Shown piece after piece: positions 6,617 through 14,666 of a stretch of DNA of 16,623 nucleotides (the first letter of the stretch is position 1; the number at the start of each line of letters is the position of its first letter). The notes under the pieces were generated by a model that worked only from the letters and a program-made list of their open reading frames with translations, did not search any database and had not been told where the DNA came from. Location: positions 1 through 16,623 of the forward strand of contig JAXHVB010000088.1 of the NCBI GenBank assembly GCA_034189125.1. The letters are read 5' to 3'. The translations under genes were made by a program, and so were the position numbers. The stretch comes from UBA5862 sp002408105. GTDB lineage: Bacteria > Pseudomonadota > Gammaproteobacteria > Pseudomonadales > UBA5862.

Positions 6617-7289
6617 AAATGTGGAAGCCTGTCCCACTGTTTGTCTGGGCATGGGGTTGGGTGATATCCCGCCCCTGCGGGCCTCGCGTGCCAGTCAAGA
6701 ACTGGTTGAGGTTCACTGGAGTGCGCATGCGTCGTGGTCCGCGTCCTGTGCAACCCAGCGTTGAATGAAAGTGATGGGTGGCGCGCTGCAACAAGCGGAC
6801 ATCCGGTGCGGTTTTGAGCCGTGTCACCCCCCTGCGGAGGGCCGACTTGGAAAGCGCAAGTGGGTCCGGCGCACGGGTGCAGCTGCCCAATTTGCCGATG
6901 CGTACAGCCAATTGCATGGCGCGCAGTTTGTCCAAGGGTGCTTCCAAATGGCGATCGACCGAGCACAGCATAGGTATTTTTGGCACGTGATGGGTGCAAT
7001 AAGCTGTATCCACGCCGACCACGCAATCGCTGCAGGTCCAATCGCCATGTATCTGGCCCAAGTACAGACTGCATTTTCCTAGTGGCACTTGTTCCCTGGC
7101 CACCCAGGTCATGGCGCCTGAGATGGGGCAGTCAATTGAGCTGGTGGACAAGCGGTGTGCTACCGAACTCTCTCGCTTCAATCCAGTGAATGCCAGTGCC
7201 CATTTTGGTCAATGGCGCGCGCGGGTTGCCAGGCACCCCCCACCGCACGAAAGGGCCCCGTCGCGTGCGGGACTTTGGGCATTGGTCGG
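6617..7289. other. stretch with no recognisable gene
   Basis: No open frame on either strand here shows a recognisable domain or plausible composition. The minus-strand frames upstream of baeS are long but rich in His, Cys, Thr and Arg with no hydrophobic pattern, as expected of GC-rich non-coding DNA. It probably holds decayed sequence, because a gene remnant begins at its right end. I see no rRNA, tRNA or repeat array. Confidence 0.5.
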
Positions 7290-7421
7290 ATGGGCGACCA
7301 GGCCAATGCGACGGTCGACTGCCCCTTGCTCGGTGAACGGTTCACCGACTGCGTTAGCCTGCTGCGGGAGGGTGGGCAGTGGCGCATCGTCAACAACATG
7401 TATGCACCTCAGGCCCAACAA
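7290..7421 (+). pseudogene. 3' remnant of an NTF2/lumazine-binding-like gene
   Basis: About 44 codons read GDQANATVDCPLLGERFTD followed by VSLLREGGQWRIVNN. This matches the last beta strands of the small NTF2-like fold proteins of the putative lumazine-binding group, whose pattern is GDxAxAxV then FTDxxSLL then GxWxIVNKxF. The N-terminal helices and first strands of a roughly 120-residue protein are absent from all frames upstream. The reading frame continues past the expected end without a stop until about 7595, overlapping the tautomerase gene. No start or ribosome binding site is seen. The likely reading is a truncated, decayed gene. The assignment rests on pattern recognition over a short segment, so a distant or chance match cannot be excluded. 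Confidence 0.45.
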
Positions 7422-7566
7422 GTGAACGCAGGCAAGGCCTTTCTGGGGCGGGTAAGGGTGTTCGGGGCGAGCAAGAGGTTAAAGCACTGTTGGGAAAGTC
7501 TGGGCGCCGGCCGTGCAATGGCGCACCATGGGCTGTTCTGGATCACCTCAAGCAAGGAGACAACGC

Positions 7567-7779
7567 ATGCCCTATGTTCACATTCGCGTGACTGACGATG
7601 GCGTCAGCGCGGCGCAGAAGGCTGAATTGATCGAGCGGACCACGCAAATGCTGGTGGATGTGCTGGGCAAGAACCCGGCCAGTACCTTTGTGGTGATCGA
7701 GGAAGTACCGACTGACAATTGGGGGGTGGGTGGCATCTCAGTGACCGAGCAGCGGCGCCGGGCAGCGGAGCGGCAGTGA
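7567..7779 (+). CDS. 4-oxalocrotonate tautomerase family protein
   Basis: This 70-residue protein starts MPYVHIRVTDDGVSAAQKAEL. Removal of Met would expose Pro1, the catalytic base of the tautomerase superfamily. The central GKNPASTFVVIEEV and the ending TDNWGVGGISVTEQRRR match short 4-oxalocrotonate tautomerases, which assemble as hexamers of about 60-70-residue subunits. AAGGAG lies 7 nt before the ATG at 7567, a strong start signal; longer upstream frames are not supported. In catechol meta-cleavage operons this enzyme isomerises 2-hydroxymuconate, but no such genes are nearby, so the natural substrate is unknown. It stands alone between decayed sequences yet looks fully intact. Confidence 0.88.
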   Translation: MPYVHIRVTDDGVSAAQKAELIERTTQMLVDVLGKNPASTFVVIEEVPTDNWGVGGISVTEQRRRAAERQ

Positions 7780-7994
7780 GCTTTTCCAGTTGAGGGCCTG
7801 TCGGCTGGTGGCGTCCATGGCAGTCGGCACGCCGCCAACCGGTCCGCGGCTGAACCCAAAAAACCCTGGGTCAAGTCCCTATGCACAAGCCGTGAGTAAA
7901 AAACTATTTTATAAACAATGGGTTAGATATTCTTGCAGGCGAATTCTGGGCGGGCGACGGCGATCTCTGGTGGCACATAGGAGCATCGGGAAAA

Positions 7995-9041
7995 CTAGCC
8001 GGGGTGACGTTCGGACACCGGCGCCGCGGAGGATTTGGCCATTCCGGCACGGAGCCTCTGTCCCAGGCAGTGGATGTAGACGAACACGACCGGCACCACC
8101 ACAAGGCCAAGCGCGGTGGAGGTGATGAGCCCGCCGATGACGGCCAGCGCCATCGGCCGCCGAAAGCTGGCATCCGCACCGAACCCCATGGCAATAGGCA
8201 GCATGCCGGCCACCATGGCTGTCGTCGTCATCACGATGGGCCGTGCCCGTTTGTGGCACGCATCGAGCACCGCGTCCTGCAGGGACAGGCCTCGATCGCG
8301 CATCGCCAGCACGGCGAAGTCGACGAGCAGGATCGAATTCTTCGTGACGATGCCCATCAGCAGCACGAGCCCGATCATCGAGGGGACGCCCAGTTGGCTG
8401 CCGCCAAGCGGGGGCGCGATGAACGCGCCCCCGACAGACAGCGGGATCGCGGACAGAATCGTGATCGGCTGCAGGAAGTCGCGGAACAGCAGCACCAGAA
8501 CGGCGTAGATACTGATTACACCCGCCAGTAACGCAAGGACGAAGGCGGTTCCGAAATCCGCCAGGAGTTCCGCCTCGAACGACTCGACGATCTGGACACT
8601 GGATGGCAGGTTCATGATTGCCGGCAAGGCCAGTGCAGCATTCAATGCGGTGCCCAATGGCATGTCTCCAAGCTCCGCCTCGAAAGTGATCTGACGCCTC
8701 CGGTCGTAGCGGGCGATTTGCGCAGGGCCGCTCCGGAGTTCAAGATCTGCCACCTGCTCGAGCGGGACCAGGCCCTGGTTGCCGCGAATCCTCAAGTTCC
8801 CGAGCGCCGCAGGGTCTTGCCTCACGTCTTGCGGAAGCTGCGCGCGGATATAGACCTGGCGCTGGTCGAGATCAAGTCGGGGCAGCTCGGTGTCCAGGTC
8901 TCCGGCGGTGGCGATTCGCACCATTTCGCCGATGGCGGCGGTGCTGATGCGTTGCAACGTCGGCGGTTGCGCGCCTTGCTGATGGAGCCCCCTCAAACCT
9001 GGTCGAGATTTTTCTGCGCGCGCCCTGACGCGACGGGTCAT
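7995..9041 (-). pseudogene. RND (HAE1-type) efflux permease, C-terminal fragment lacking its 5' two-thirds
   Basis: From about 8950 down to the stop at 7995 the frame encodes the last third of an AcrB-like inner-membrane proton antiporter. It covers part of the second porter domain (VRIATAGDLDTELPRL, VYIRAQL, GNQGLVPLEQVADL) and membrane segments 8-12. GIVTKNSILLVDFA keeps the lysine equivalent to AcrB Lys940, and RARPIVMTTTAMVAGMLPIA is also present. The partner aspartates of membrane segment 4 lie in the missing N-half, so the fragment cannot pump on its own. Family resemblance stops abruptly near 8950. The residues before that, up to the ATG at 9041, are unlike the family and probably foreign sequence fused by a deletion or insertion. 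No adaptor or outer-membrane partner gene is present. Confidence 0.82.
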
Positions 9042-9108
9042 TCGTCCCTACGTCTGCGATAGGGGTTGCTACACGTCCAGAGTCGACGCTGAAGATGCGT
9101 CCAGTGAG

Positions 9109-9251
9109 GGCGTTCAGACTCCGGCGCGGTCTGAACGCCGTGGCTATAGCCGCTTAACCTGAAACATCCGACCGGAGCGAGGCAACTACCGGGACTGCCT
9201 CGCCCGGGCCGGAGCTCAGAAGGTCTGGAATGCCTACTAGAAGGCCAGACC
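9109..9251. repeat. cluster of four inverted repeats between two truncated genes
   Basis: Four dyads occur in about 140 bp: (a) GGCGTTCAGAC 9109-9119 with GTCTGAACGCC 9129-9139, an 11-bp perfect stem with a 9-base loop; (b) GGCTATAGCC 9142-9151, a perfect palindrome; (c) CCGG plus GCGAGGCA at 9172-9184 with TGCCTCGC plus CCGG at 9196-9207, a 12-bp stem with one bulged A and an 11-base loop; (d) GGTCTGG 9222-9228 with CCAGACC 9245-9251, overlapping the stop of the GST fragment. No T tract follows on either strand, so these are not textbook terminators. They may be the edge of a lost mobile element or structured RNA. Confidence 0.6.
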
Positions 9252-9578
9252 GATGGGGCTGAAGAGCGCATGGGTTCGACCATCGGGGTCGCGCCTGGTT
9301 TTCGCCCACGCAGGCGCAGTTTCCAGCAGGTGCTGCTGCCAAGACATGAGATTCGGAAACTCAGTGAGAGGCGGCTTGGATCGGTCGACCTGGGGGAACG
9401 GCGCAGCAATGTCGATGTCCGCCAGCGTGAGTTCGTCGCCAACGATGAACGGCCGGTTCGCCAGATGCTCATCCAATACCTGGATTGCCGATCGGATCCT
9501 GCTTTCGGTGCCGTGCGCGCGGCGCTCTTGGCCGCGCTCGGACCGCCACCCCGGCGAACCTCGGCTTCCAAGAGCCAC
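9237..9578 (-). pseudogene. glutathione S-transferase, C-terminal domain fragment
   Basis: The frame ending at 9237 encodes about 90 residues of the all-helical C-terminal domain of a soluble glutathione S-transferase. SRIRSAIQVLDEHLANRPF is followed by IVGDELTLADIDIAAPF with the conserved N-capping-box aspartate region, then FPNLMSWQQHLLETAPAW. Family resemblance begins near 9515. The thioredoxin-fold N-terminal domain that binds glutathione is missing upstream on this strand and not seen in other frames. The residues between 9515 and the apparent ATG at 9578 are unlike the family. Without the glutathione-binding half it should be inactive. Like the RND fragment it keeps its 3' end and lacks its 5' end, and both lie on the same strand. 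Confidence 0.72.
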
Positions 9579-9718
9579 ATGGGAGCCACGCGACCGGAAG
9601 CCGGATCAAGTCTCGGAAAGCACCGGCATTTGATGGACGCGCCTGAGTGATTAAAAAAATTGCCATAGCGGGCTTAGGCGCAGTCCAGCGAAATGCCGAG
9701 CCGGAGTCATCGTGAAAC

Positions 9719-9744
9719 AAAAAAAACCCGGCTGGGCGCCGGGT
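9719..9744 (-). terminator. intrinsic terminator after ahpF
   Basis: On the minus strand ACCCGGC and GCCGGGT (9744-9726) form a perfect 7-bp stem with a five-base loop, followed directly by a run of T. It lies 54 bp beyond the ahpF stop, the right place and orientation to end the ahpCF transcript. Confidence 0.88.
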
Positions 9745-9797
9745 CAGAGGGATGGCATTTTCTGTGTTGCGGCGAGGTACAGTATGCCGCCAGTCTG

Positions 9798-11423
9798 TCA
9801 GGCCACTTTCTCGCTGTTCCCCGTTTCCGTTTCGGCAGTGCCGCTGGCCGCGTAGGCCGCAGCGAGATCCGTCGAACGGGTCAGCAGGTACTCGAACGCA
9901 GCGAGCGCGGCCTTTGCACCCTCGCCCATGGCGATGACGATCTGCTTGTAGGGCACGGTCGTGACGTCCCCGCAGGCATAGATGCCGGCCTCGGAGGTTT
10001 CGCCCTTCTCGTTGATGACGACCTCGCCGAAGCGGGTGCGCTCCACCACATCGGCCAGGAAGTCGCTGTTGGGCACCAGGCCGATCTGGACGAAGACACC
10101 ATCCAGGGCGAGGCTGTGCGGTGTGTCGGTGGCGCGCTCGACGTATTCGATGGCCGTGACCTTGCCACCCTCGGCCTTGATCGCCTTGGTCGCGACGTTC
10201 TTGAGGATGCGGATGTTGTCCCGGGCCACAGCCTGGTCGACCAGCACCTTGTCCGCCTTGAGTTCGGGCAGGAATTCGAACACGGTGACCGACTTGACGA
10301 TGCCGGCAAGGTCCAGCGCCGCTTCGATGCCGGAGTTGCCGCCGCCGATGACCGCGACGTCCTTGCCCTTGAAGAAGGGGCCATCGCAGTGGGGGCAATA
10401 CGCGACCCCGTTGCCGATGTTCTCTTTCTCCCCCGGAACGCCGAGCTCGCGCCACTTGGCGCCGGTGGCCACGATCAGGGTCTTGGTGTCGATCTGCTCG
10501 CCCGAGGACAGCGTCAGGCGCTTGATCGGTCCCTGGGTCACGTTCAGCACCTTGAGGTGTTCCTTGACCGTCACCGCATACTCGTTGAGGTGCGCCTGCA
10601 GGGCACCGGTGAGCGCGGGGCCGGTGGTCTTGGGCACGGAAATCAGGTTCTCGATGCCCATGGTGTCCTTTACCTGGCCACCCATGCGGTCAGTGATCAG
10701 CGTCACGGCGAGGCCCTTGCGCGCGCTGTAGATGGCGGCGCTCACCCCAGCTGGGCCGCCGCCGACCACCACCACGTCCTGCAGGGGCAGGCGGGCTGTG
10801 GGCGCGGACTCGGCGATCTGCGGGTAGCGCTCGACCAGCCGGTCGATGAGTTCAGCGGCGGTGACCTTGCCGTTGGCGAAGACTTCGCCGTTCAGGTACA
10901 CAATCGGCACCCCCTGGATGTCGCGCTCCGCGATGATGTCCTGGAACAGGCCACCGTCGATCATCTCGGTGCGGATGTTCGGGTTGAGCAGCGCAAACTG
11001 GTTGAGCGCCTGCACCACCTCGGGGCAGTTGTGGCAGCTGAGGCTGACGAACACTTCAAAGTGCAGCGCCTCGCTGATTCGGCCGACCATCTGCTGGAGG
11101 GAGTCGTCCAGTTTGATGGGCGTGCCCGAGGCCTGCAGCATGGCGAGCACCAGCGAGTTGAACTCGTGCCCGCTGGGGATGCCCGAAAAGCGGATGCCGG
11201 TGTCTTCGCCGCCCGCCAGCAGCGCGAAGCTGATGGGGCTGCGCAGACCGGGCAGGTCTCGCTCTTCAAGCGTGATTTTGTCGCTGACGCTGGCGATCTC
11301 GGCCAGAAACTGCGCCAGTTCGTCGCGTTTGCTGTGCGCGCCGGTCTGCAAGACGAACGTGACCGGCCTTTGCATGTTCGCGGCGTAGCCTTGCAATGCT
11401 TGGAGGATGTCTTTCGATAACAT
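9798..11423 (-). CDS. ahpF: alkyl hydroperoxide reductase subunit F (NADH:peroxiredoxin reductase)
   Basis: This 541-residue flavoprotein carries electrons from NADH through FAD to AhpC. The N-terminal tandem thioredoxin-like region has one active CHNC motif (Cys130/Cys133). The thioredoxin-reductase-like part has the FAD-binding GGGPAG at 221-226, the redox centre CPHC (Cys343/Cys346), and the NADH-binding GGGNSG at 360-365. GIYACGDVT near the end closes the FAD fold. All catalytic motifs are intact, and the length is a little above the 521 residues of E. coli AhpF because of a C-terminal extension rich in Ala, Thr and Glu. The start is the ATG at 11423, before LSKDILQAL, with AAAGGA upstream. 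It lies 74 bp downstream of ahpC on the same strand. Confidence 0.96.
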   Translation of the reverse strand: MLSKDILQALQGYAANMQRPVTFVLQTGAHSKRDELAQFLAEIASVSDKITLEERDLPGLRSPISFALLAGGEDTGIRFSGIPSGHEFNSLVLAMLQASGTPIKLDDSLQQMVGRISEALHFEVFVSLSCHNCPEVVQALNQFALLNPNIRTEMIDGGLFQDIIAERDIQGVPIVYLNGEVFANGKVTAAELIDRLVERYPQIAESAPTARLPLQDVVVVGGGPAGVSAAIYSARKGLAVTLITDRMGGQVKDTMGIENLISVPKTTGPALTGALQAHLNEYAVTVKEHLKVLNVTQGPIKRLTLSSGEQIDTKTLIVATGAKWRELGVPGEKENIGNGVAYCPHCDGPFFKGKDVAVIGGGNSGIEAALDLAGIVKSVTVFEFLPELKADKVLVDQAVARDNIRILKNVATKAIKAEGGKVTAIEYVERATDTPHSLALDGVFVQIGLVPNSDFLADVVERTRFGEVVINEKGETSEAGIYACGDVTTVPYKQIVIAMGEGAKAALAAFEYLLTRSTDLAAAYAASGTAETETGNSEKVA

Positions 11424-11497
11424 GGTTCGGTCCTTTGCCGTGCTTGCGTGGGCGGGTCGAGCGGGGTGCGGGCCGGCGCCCACACCCCCTTTTCGGA

Positions 11498-12061
11498 CTA
11501 GATCTTTCCGACCAGGTCGAGCGAAGGCGCCAGGGTGGACTCGCCTTCTTTCCAGGCCGCCGGGCAGACTTCGCCCGGGTGGGCGGCAACGTACTGGGCC
11601 GCCTTGAGCTTGCGCAGCAGGTCTTCTGCGTCACGGCCGATGCCCTCGGCGGTGATTTCCATCGCCTGGATGACGCCGTCCGGGTCCACGATGAAGGTGC
11701 CACGGTCCGCAAGGCCCTGGCCTTCGCGCATCACGTCGAAGTTGCGGGTGATCTCGCCGGTTGGGTCGCCGATCATGGTGTACTGGATCTTGCCGATGGT
11801 TTCGGACGAATCGTGCCAGGCCTTGTGGGTGAAGTGCGTGTCGGTGGAGACCGAATAGATTTCCACGCCGCGCTTCTGGAACTCGTCGTAGTGATCCGCA
11901 ACGTCACCCAGCTCGGTCGGGCAAACAAAGGTAAAGTCGGCGGGGTAGAAGAAGAAGATCGACCACTTGCCTTTCAGGTCCTGATCGGACACTTCGATGA
12001 ACTCGCCCTGTTTGAAGGCGGTGGCCTTGAAGGGTTTGATGGCTGTGTTGATCAGCGCCAT
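11498..12061 (-). CDS. ahpC: alkyl hydroperoxide reductase subunit C (typical 2-Cys peroxiredoxin)
   Basis: This 187-residue peroxiredoxin, the same length as E. coli AhpC, reduces hydrogen peroxide, organic peroxides and peroxynitrite in the cytoplasm. The peroxidatic Cys47 is in FTFVCPTELGD and the resolving Cys166 in HPGEVCPAAW. GGxG-type and YF-type flexibility elements may be present, but only the cysteines are certain by eye. AAGGAG stands 6 nt before the ATG at 12061. The oxidised disulfide is recycled by AhpF, encoded 74 bp downstream. The gene is transcribed away from oxyR and is probably induced by it. Confidence 0.97.
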   Translation of the reverse strand: MALINTAIKPFKATAFKQGEFIEVSDQDLKGKWSIFFFYPADFTFVCPTELGDVADHYDEFQKRGVEIYSVSTDTHFTHKAWHDSSETIGKIQYTMIGDPTGEITRNFDVMREGQGLADRGTFIVDPDGVIQAMEITAEGIGRDAEDLLRKLKAAQYVAAHPGEVCPAAWKEGESTLAPSLDLVGKI

Positions 12062-12105
12062 GGTGCACTCCTTATTTCAGTGGGTTGCTGTGTGGGTTTG
12101 GAGCC

Positions 12106-12134
12106 AATATAAGGATGGCCTTTCCATATGTAAA
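12106..12134 (-). promoter_or_regulatory. predicted ahpC promoter in the ahpC-oxyR divergent region
   Basis: On the minus strand TTTACA (12134-12129) and TATATT (12111-12106) are separated by 17 bp, giving a transcript start near 12099 and a leader of about 37 nt. The AT-rich stretch at about 12135-12176 lies just upstream of the -35 box, where OxyR would bind to activate, but I could not fit it convincingly to the four-part OxyR consensus. The same 135-bp gap must also hold the oxyR promoter. Confidence 0.55.
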
Positions 12135-12196
12135 TTGGATTAAAGTTATGGCAATGTTCAAAAATACAGATCAATTGCCGCCCTGTGGAGCCTGGT

Positions 12197-13132
12197 ATGG
12201 TCTCGCTCAAACAACTTTATTACGCCTTGGCTGCGGAGAAAACGCTGCATTTCCGCAAAGCCGCTGAGCTGTGCAGCATCAGTCAGTCCGCACTGAGCAC
12301 CGCGCTCAACGAGTTGGAAAAACAGCTTGGGGTGCAGATTTTTGAGCGCGACAACAAAAAGGTCCTGGTGACCCCCATCGGTAAGCAGGTGCTGGCGCAG
12401 GCGCGCAAGGTGATTCTGCAGGTGGACGAGTTGCAGCACCTGGCCCAGAGCCAAAAAGCCCCCCTGAGCTTTCCGCTGTCAGTGGGGTTGATCCCGACCA
12501 TCGCCCCCTACTTGCTACCCAAGCTGTTGCCGCTGCTCAGCACCGGCTATCCCCAGGCGCAGCTCAATATTGTCGAAGAGCAGTCCCAGGTGTTGGTCGA
12601 CATGGTGCGCATCGGTGAGATTGACACCGCCATCCTGGCGCTGCCCTTTCCAGTGGAAGGCCTTCTGAGCCTCGAGTTTTGGCAAGAGGACTTCTATTGG
12701 GTGACCTTGGCGGAAGACGCCCATGCGCATCAAAAGGAAGTGACCAGCGACGCGCTCAATCACGCCAACCTGATGCTGCTCAAGGAGGGGCACTGCCTGA
12801 AAGAGCACATCCTGGACGCGTGCAAAATTTCCGAGCAGACGGCCAACCACGGGTTCGGCGCGGCCAGCCTGAACACCCTGGTACAAATGGTGCTCGGCCG
12901 GCTCGGCACGACCCTGATCCCCGCCATGGCGCTGGACCAGCTGGTGTCGCAGAACGATGCGCTTCGCGCGGTGCACCTGAACGAGCCCGGCCCCCACCGG
13001 CGCATCGCCTTTGTGATTCGACCGAACTACACCCGAACCTCAAGCATTGAGGCCCTGATGGGCCTATGTAAAACCGCGATGGAAGGGGCAAGCAGCGGCG
13101 GTGGTGTGCGACGAGCAAAGACCCGCAAGTAG
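12197..13132 (+). CDS. oxyR: LysR-family hydrogen peroxide sensor OxyR
   Basis: This 311-residue LysR regulator has the N-terminal helix-turn-helix in LHFRKAAELCSISQSALSTAL at about 17-37, and a substrate-binding-like domain from about residue 92. The redox switch is clear: Cys200 in EGHCLKEH and Cys209 in LDACK, nine positions apart like Cys199 and Cys208 of E. coli OxyR, and followed by the conserved SLNTLVQMV and GTTLIPAMAL. Peroxide forms the disulfide and turns OxyR into an activator. The ATG at 12197 has GGAG 6 nt upstream; a GTG at 12185 is less likely. Divergent orientation to ahpCF indicates a shared control region and direct regulation. Confidence 0.94.
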   Translation: MVSLKQLYYALAAEKTLHFRKAAELCSISQSALSTALNELEKQLGVQIFERDNKKVLVTPIGKQVLAQARKVILQVDELQHLAQSQKAPLSFPLSVGLIPTIAPYLLPKLLPLLSTGYPQAQLNIVEEQSQVLVDMVRIGEIDTAILALPFPVEGLLSLEFWQEDFYWVTLAEDAHAHQKEVTSDALNHANLMLLKEGHCLKEHILDACKISEQTANHGFGAASLNTLVQMVLGRLGTTLIPAMALDQLVSQNDALRAVHLNEPGPHRRIAFVIRPNYTRTSSIEALMGLCKTAMEGASSGGGVRRAKTRK

Positions 13133-13738
13133 TGCCACCGCTCGGTCAGGATTCAGGGACGATCCACTTGTCGGTGCCCAGCGCGGTCATCGCGGGTTCC
13201 TGGGAAGGAAAGGTTCGCTAGGGCCATGCCCATGGCGCCGCGTATCCGCTTAAGGACAACGCCCCCTGCATAGACCCAGTCTTGCAGGCGGTCTGCCGCC
13301 GTTTGGCAGCCGAGAGGCGTGCAGTTTGTGGCTGAATGCTCGCCCTCTAGCGGGCGTAAGATCTGCCTGCCGTCCGCCGGCACCTGGGCCCGCAGCTCGC
13401 TCACCCGTTCATACAGCGAGCCGGGCAGAGAGAAATTCAACAAAGGGGCTCGCGTTGGTGGGACGGGGGCTCATGGCTACTCCGATTGGCGGGGCTGCAA
13501 ACGGAAACACTCGCAGCGGTCTTTGCGCTTTCGTGTCGTCCTCCGACCGATAGCGTGCCGCTGCTGATGCGTGCCACCACTCCCTGGATGCGTAGGATGC
13601 CGTTCCCAGCTTTGCACTGCAGTCAGGGCATACGGCAAGCTGCATGGCTGGTACTTGTCCTGTTGCAATGGCCCCATGTCTGGCGTTTGACAACGGAGTG
13701 GCTCCAGCCCCAGAGAACGCCGCCTCAACGCCTTGAGA
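13133..13738. other. 606-bp interval with no recognised gene
   Basis: Between the oxyR stop and the end of the convergent persulfide dioxygenase gene, several short frames are open on both strands (for example 13153-13443 and 13409-13693 on the minus strand), but none shows a known domain or a good ribosome binding site. The second contains one CPDC pair, which alone is weak evidence for a zinc ribbon. The size suggests a decayed insertion rather than a normal intergenic gap. No terminal repeats could be paired. Confidence 0.45.
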
Positions 13739-14479
13739 TCAGCCCTGAGGGCTTTCGCTCATTTGGTGGCAGTACTGCTTGTACTTGTTCGGCAAATCGT
13801 CTGGGCAAACGCCGCACAGCTTGTTGCCAGGCACCGCATGGTCAATGAACTTCGGGTATGCAAGATCCAGGTTTGACATGATCTTTCTGAATTCTTCAAT
13901 CGTCGTGTCGCCACCCAAACGAGGATTGCGTTCCCTTTCTTGAGAAATCGAAGACACATGCCGGTGATTGTAGTCGTGTGCTGGATAGACCAAGGTGTCG
14001 CCGGGAAGGGAAAACAGTTTTTCGCGCACACTCTCGTACAGGTGATCGGGGTTGCCGTTCTGAAAGTCAGTGCGCCCACACCCGTCGATGAGCAAGGCGT
14101 CTCCAGTCAACAGCCTGTCTCCAATCTTGTACGCGTGGTGGTCATCGGTATGTCCTGGTGTATAGATGGGCTCAATCCATACGCCACCAATCCGAATGGG
14201 CTTGCCTTCTTCAGCGCCTGTGTCCGCGCATTCACAATTCGCGGCTGCGGGATAGATGATTTCACAGCCAGCCAGCTGTTTCAGCCTGCGTGCAGCCGTA
14301 ATGTGGTCAGCGTGAATGTGGGTGTCGATCGAATAGATCAGCTTAAGACCCAGGTTGTTGATGATCTGCAGGTCGCGCTCTGCCGTGGGGTATACGGGGT
14401 CGATAAGAGCTGCCTGCCCTGTGTCTTCGCAGGCGACCAAGTAGGTATAGGTGCTACTCAGCTCTTCGTACAGTTGCAT
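13739..14479 (-). CDS. ETHE1-type persulfide dioxygenase (metallo-beta-lactamase fold)
   Basis: This 246-residue metallo-beta-lactamase-fold protein oxidises glutathione persulfide to sulfite and glutathione in its characterised relatives. The metal-site pattern is complete: THIHADH (His54, His56, Asp58, His59), TPGHTDDH (His110), TGDALLIDGCGRTDFQ (Asp127, with the substrate-binding Arg136 region) and YPAHDY (His168). In ETHE1 the iron is held by the counterparts of His54, His110 and Asp127. The DGCGRTDFQ segment separates it from glyoxalase II. The ATG at 14479 gives the usual N-terminus (QLYEELSSTYTYLV); a TTG at 14503 is possible. TATACT at 14519-14514 could be its -10 box, without a clear -35. 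No rhodanese, sulfide:quinone reductase or BigR gene is adjacent. Confidence 0.9.
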   Translation of the reverse strand: MQLYEELSSTYTYLVACEDTGQAALIDPVYPTAERDLQIINNLGLKLIYSIDTHIHADHITAARRLKQLAGCEIIYPAAANCECADTGAEEGKPIRIGGVWIEPIYTPGHTDDHHAYKIGDRLLTGDALLIDGCGRTDFQNGNPDHLYESVREKLFSLPGDTLVYPAHDYNHRHVSSISQERERNPRLGGDTTIEEFRKIMSNLDLAYPKFIDHAVPGNKLCGVCPDDLPNKYKQYCHQMSESPQG

Positions 14480-14542
14480 GAACACCACAGCCAATACCCC
14501 CAAAATCCGCGCGAGTATAAAGCTTACCCGTTGGATCGGCTT

Positions 14543-14573
14543 AAAAATGATGCCTCAGTCCCGTGGGGCTGAG
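14543..14573 (-). terminator. likely terminator after the small exported protein gene
   Basis: On the minus strand CTCAGCCCC and GGGACTGAG pair around two bases as a 9-bp stem with one wobble, followed six bases later by TTTTT. It lies about 95 bp past the stop at 14667 and just before the promoter region of the persulfide dioxygenase. The gap between stem and T run weakens the call. Confidence 0.5.
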
Positions 14574-14666
14574 ACCTTCTCACAGCTCGAGAGTCGAGGG
14601 GGCTGCGGCGGCAACGGCAGCACGCCGGCGGGCACCCCTCACGCACCTTAACAGGCAACAGGCGAG

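Noticed and set aside
6564..7181. Long minus-strand open frame (about 205 codons) directly upstream of baeS, and a second minus-strand frame continuous with baeS up to 7074
   Set aside because: Composition is rich in His, Cys, Thr and Arg with no domain, signal or hydrophobic pattern. BaeS homologues start at the position of the TTG at 6573, which has a ribosome binding site.
9152..9158. GCTTAAC fits the integron attC core pattern RYYYAAC beside the hairpin cluster
   Set aside because: No partner GTTRRRY site was found at a fitting distance, and there is no integrase or cassette array.
9693..11420. 575-codon open frame on the plus strand opposite ahpF
   Set aside because: It is the antisense shadow of ahpF, whose motifs are all intact on the minus strand. 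Long antisense frames are usual in GC-rich genes.
13409..13693. Minus-strand open frame with a CPDC pair, considered as a zinc-ribbon or transposase remnant
   Set aside because: There is only one cysteine pair, no second pair at suitable spacing, no ribosome binding site and no recognisable transposase motif.
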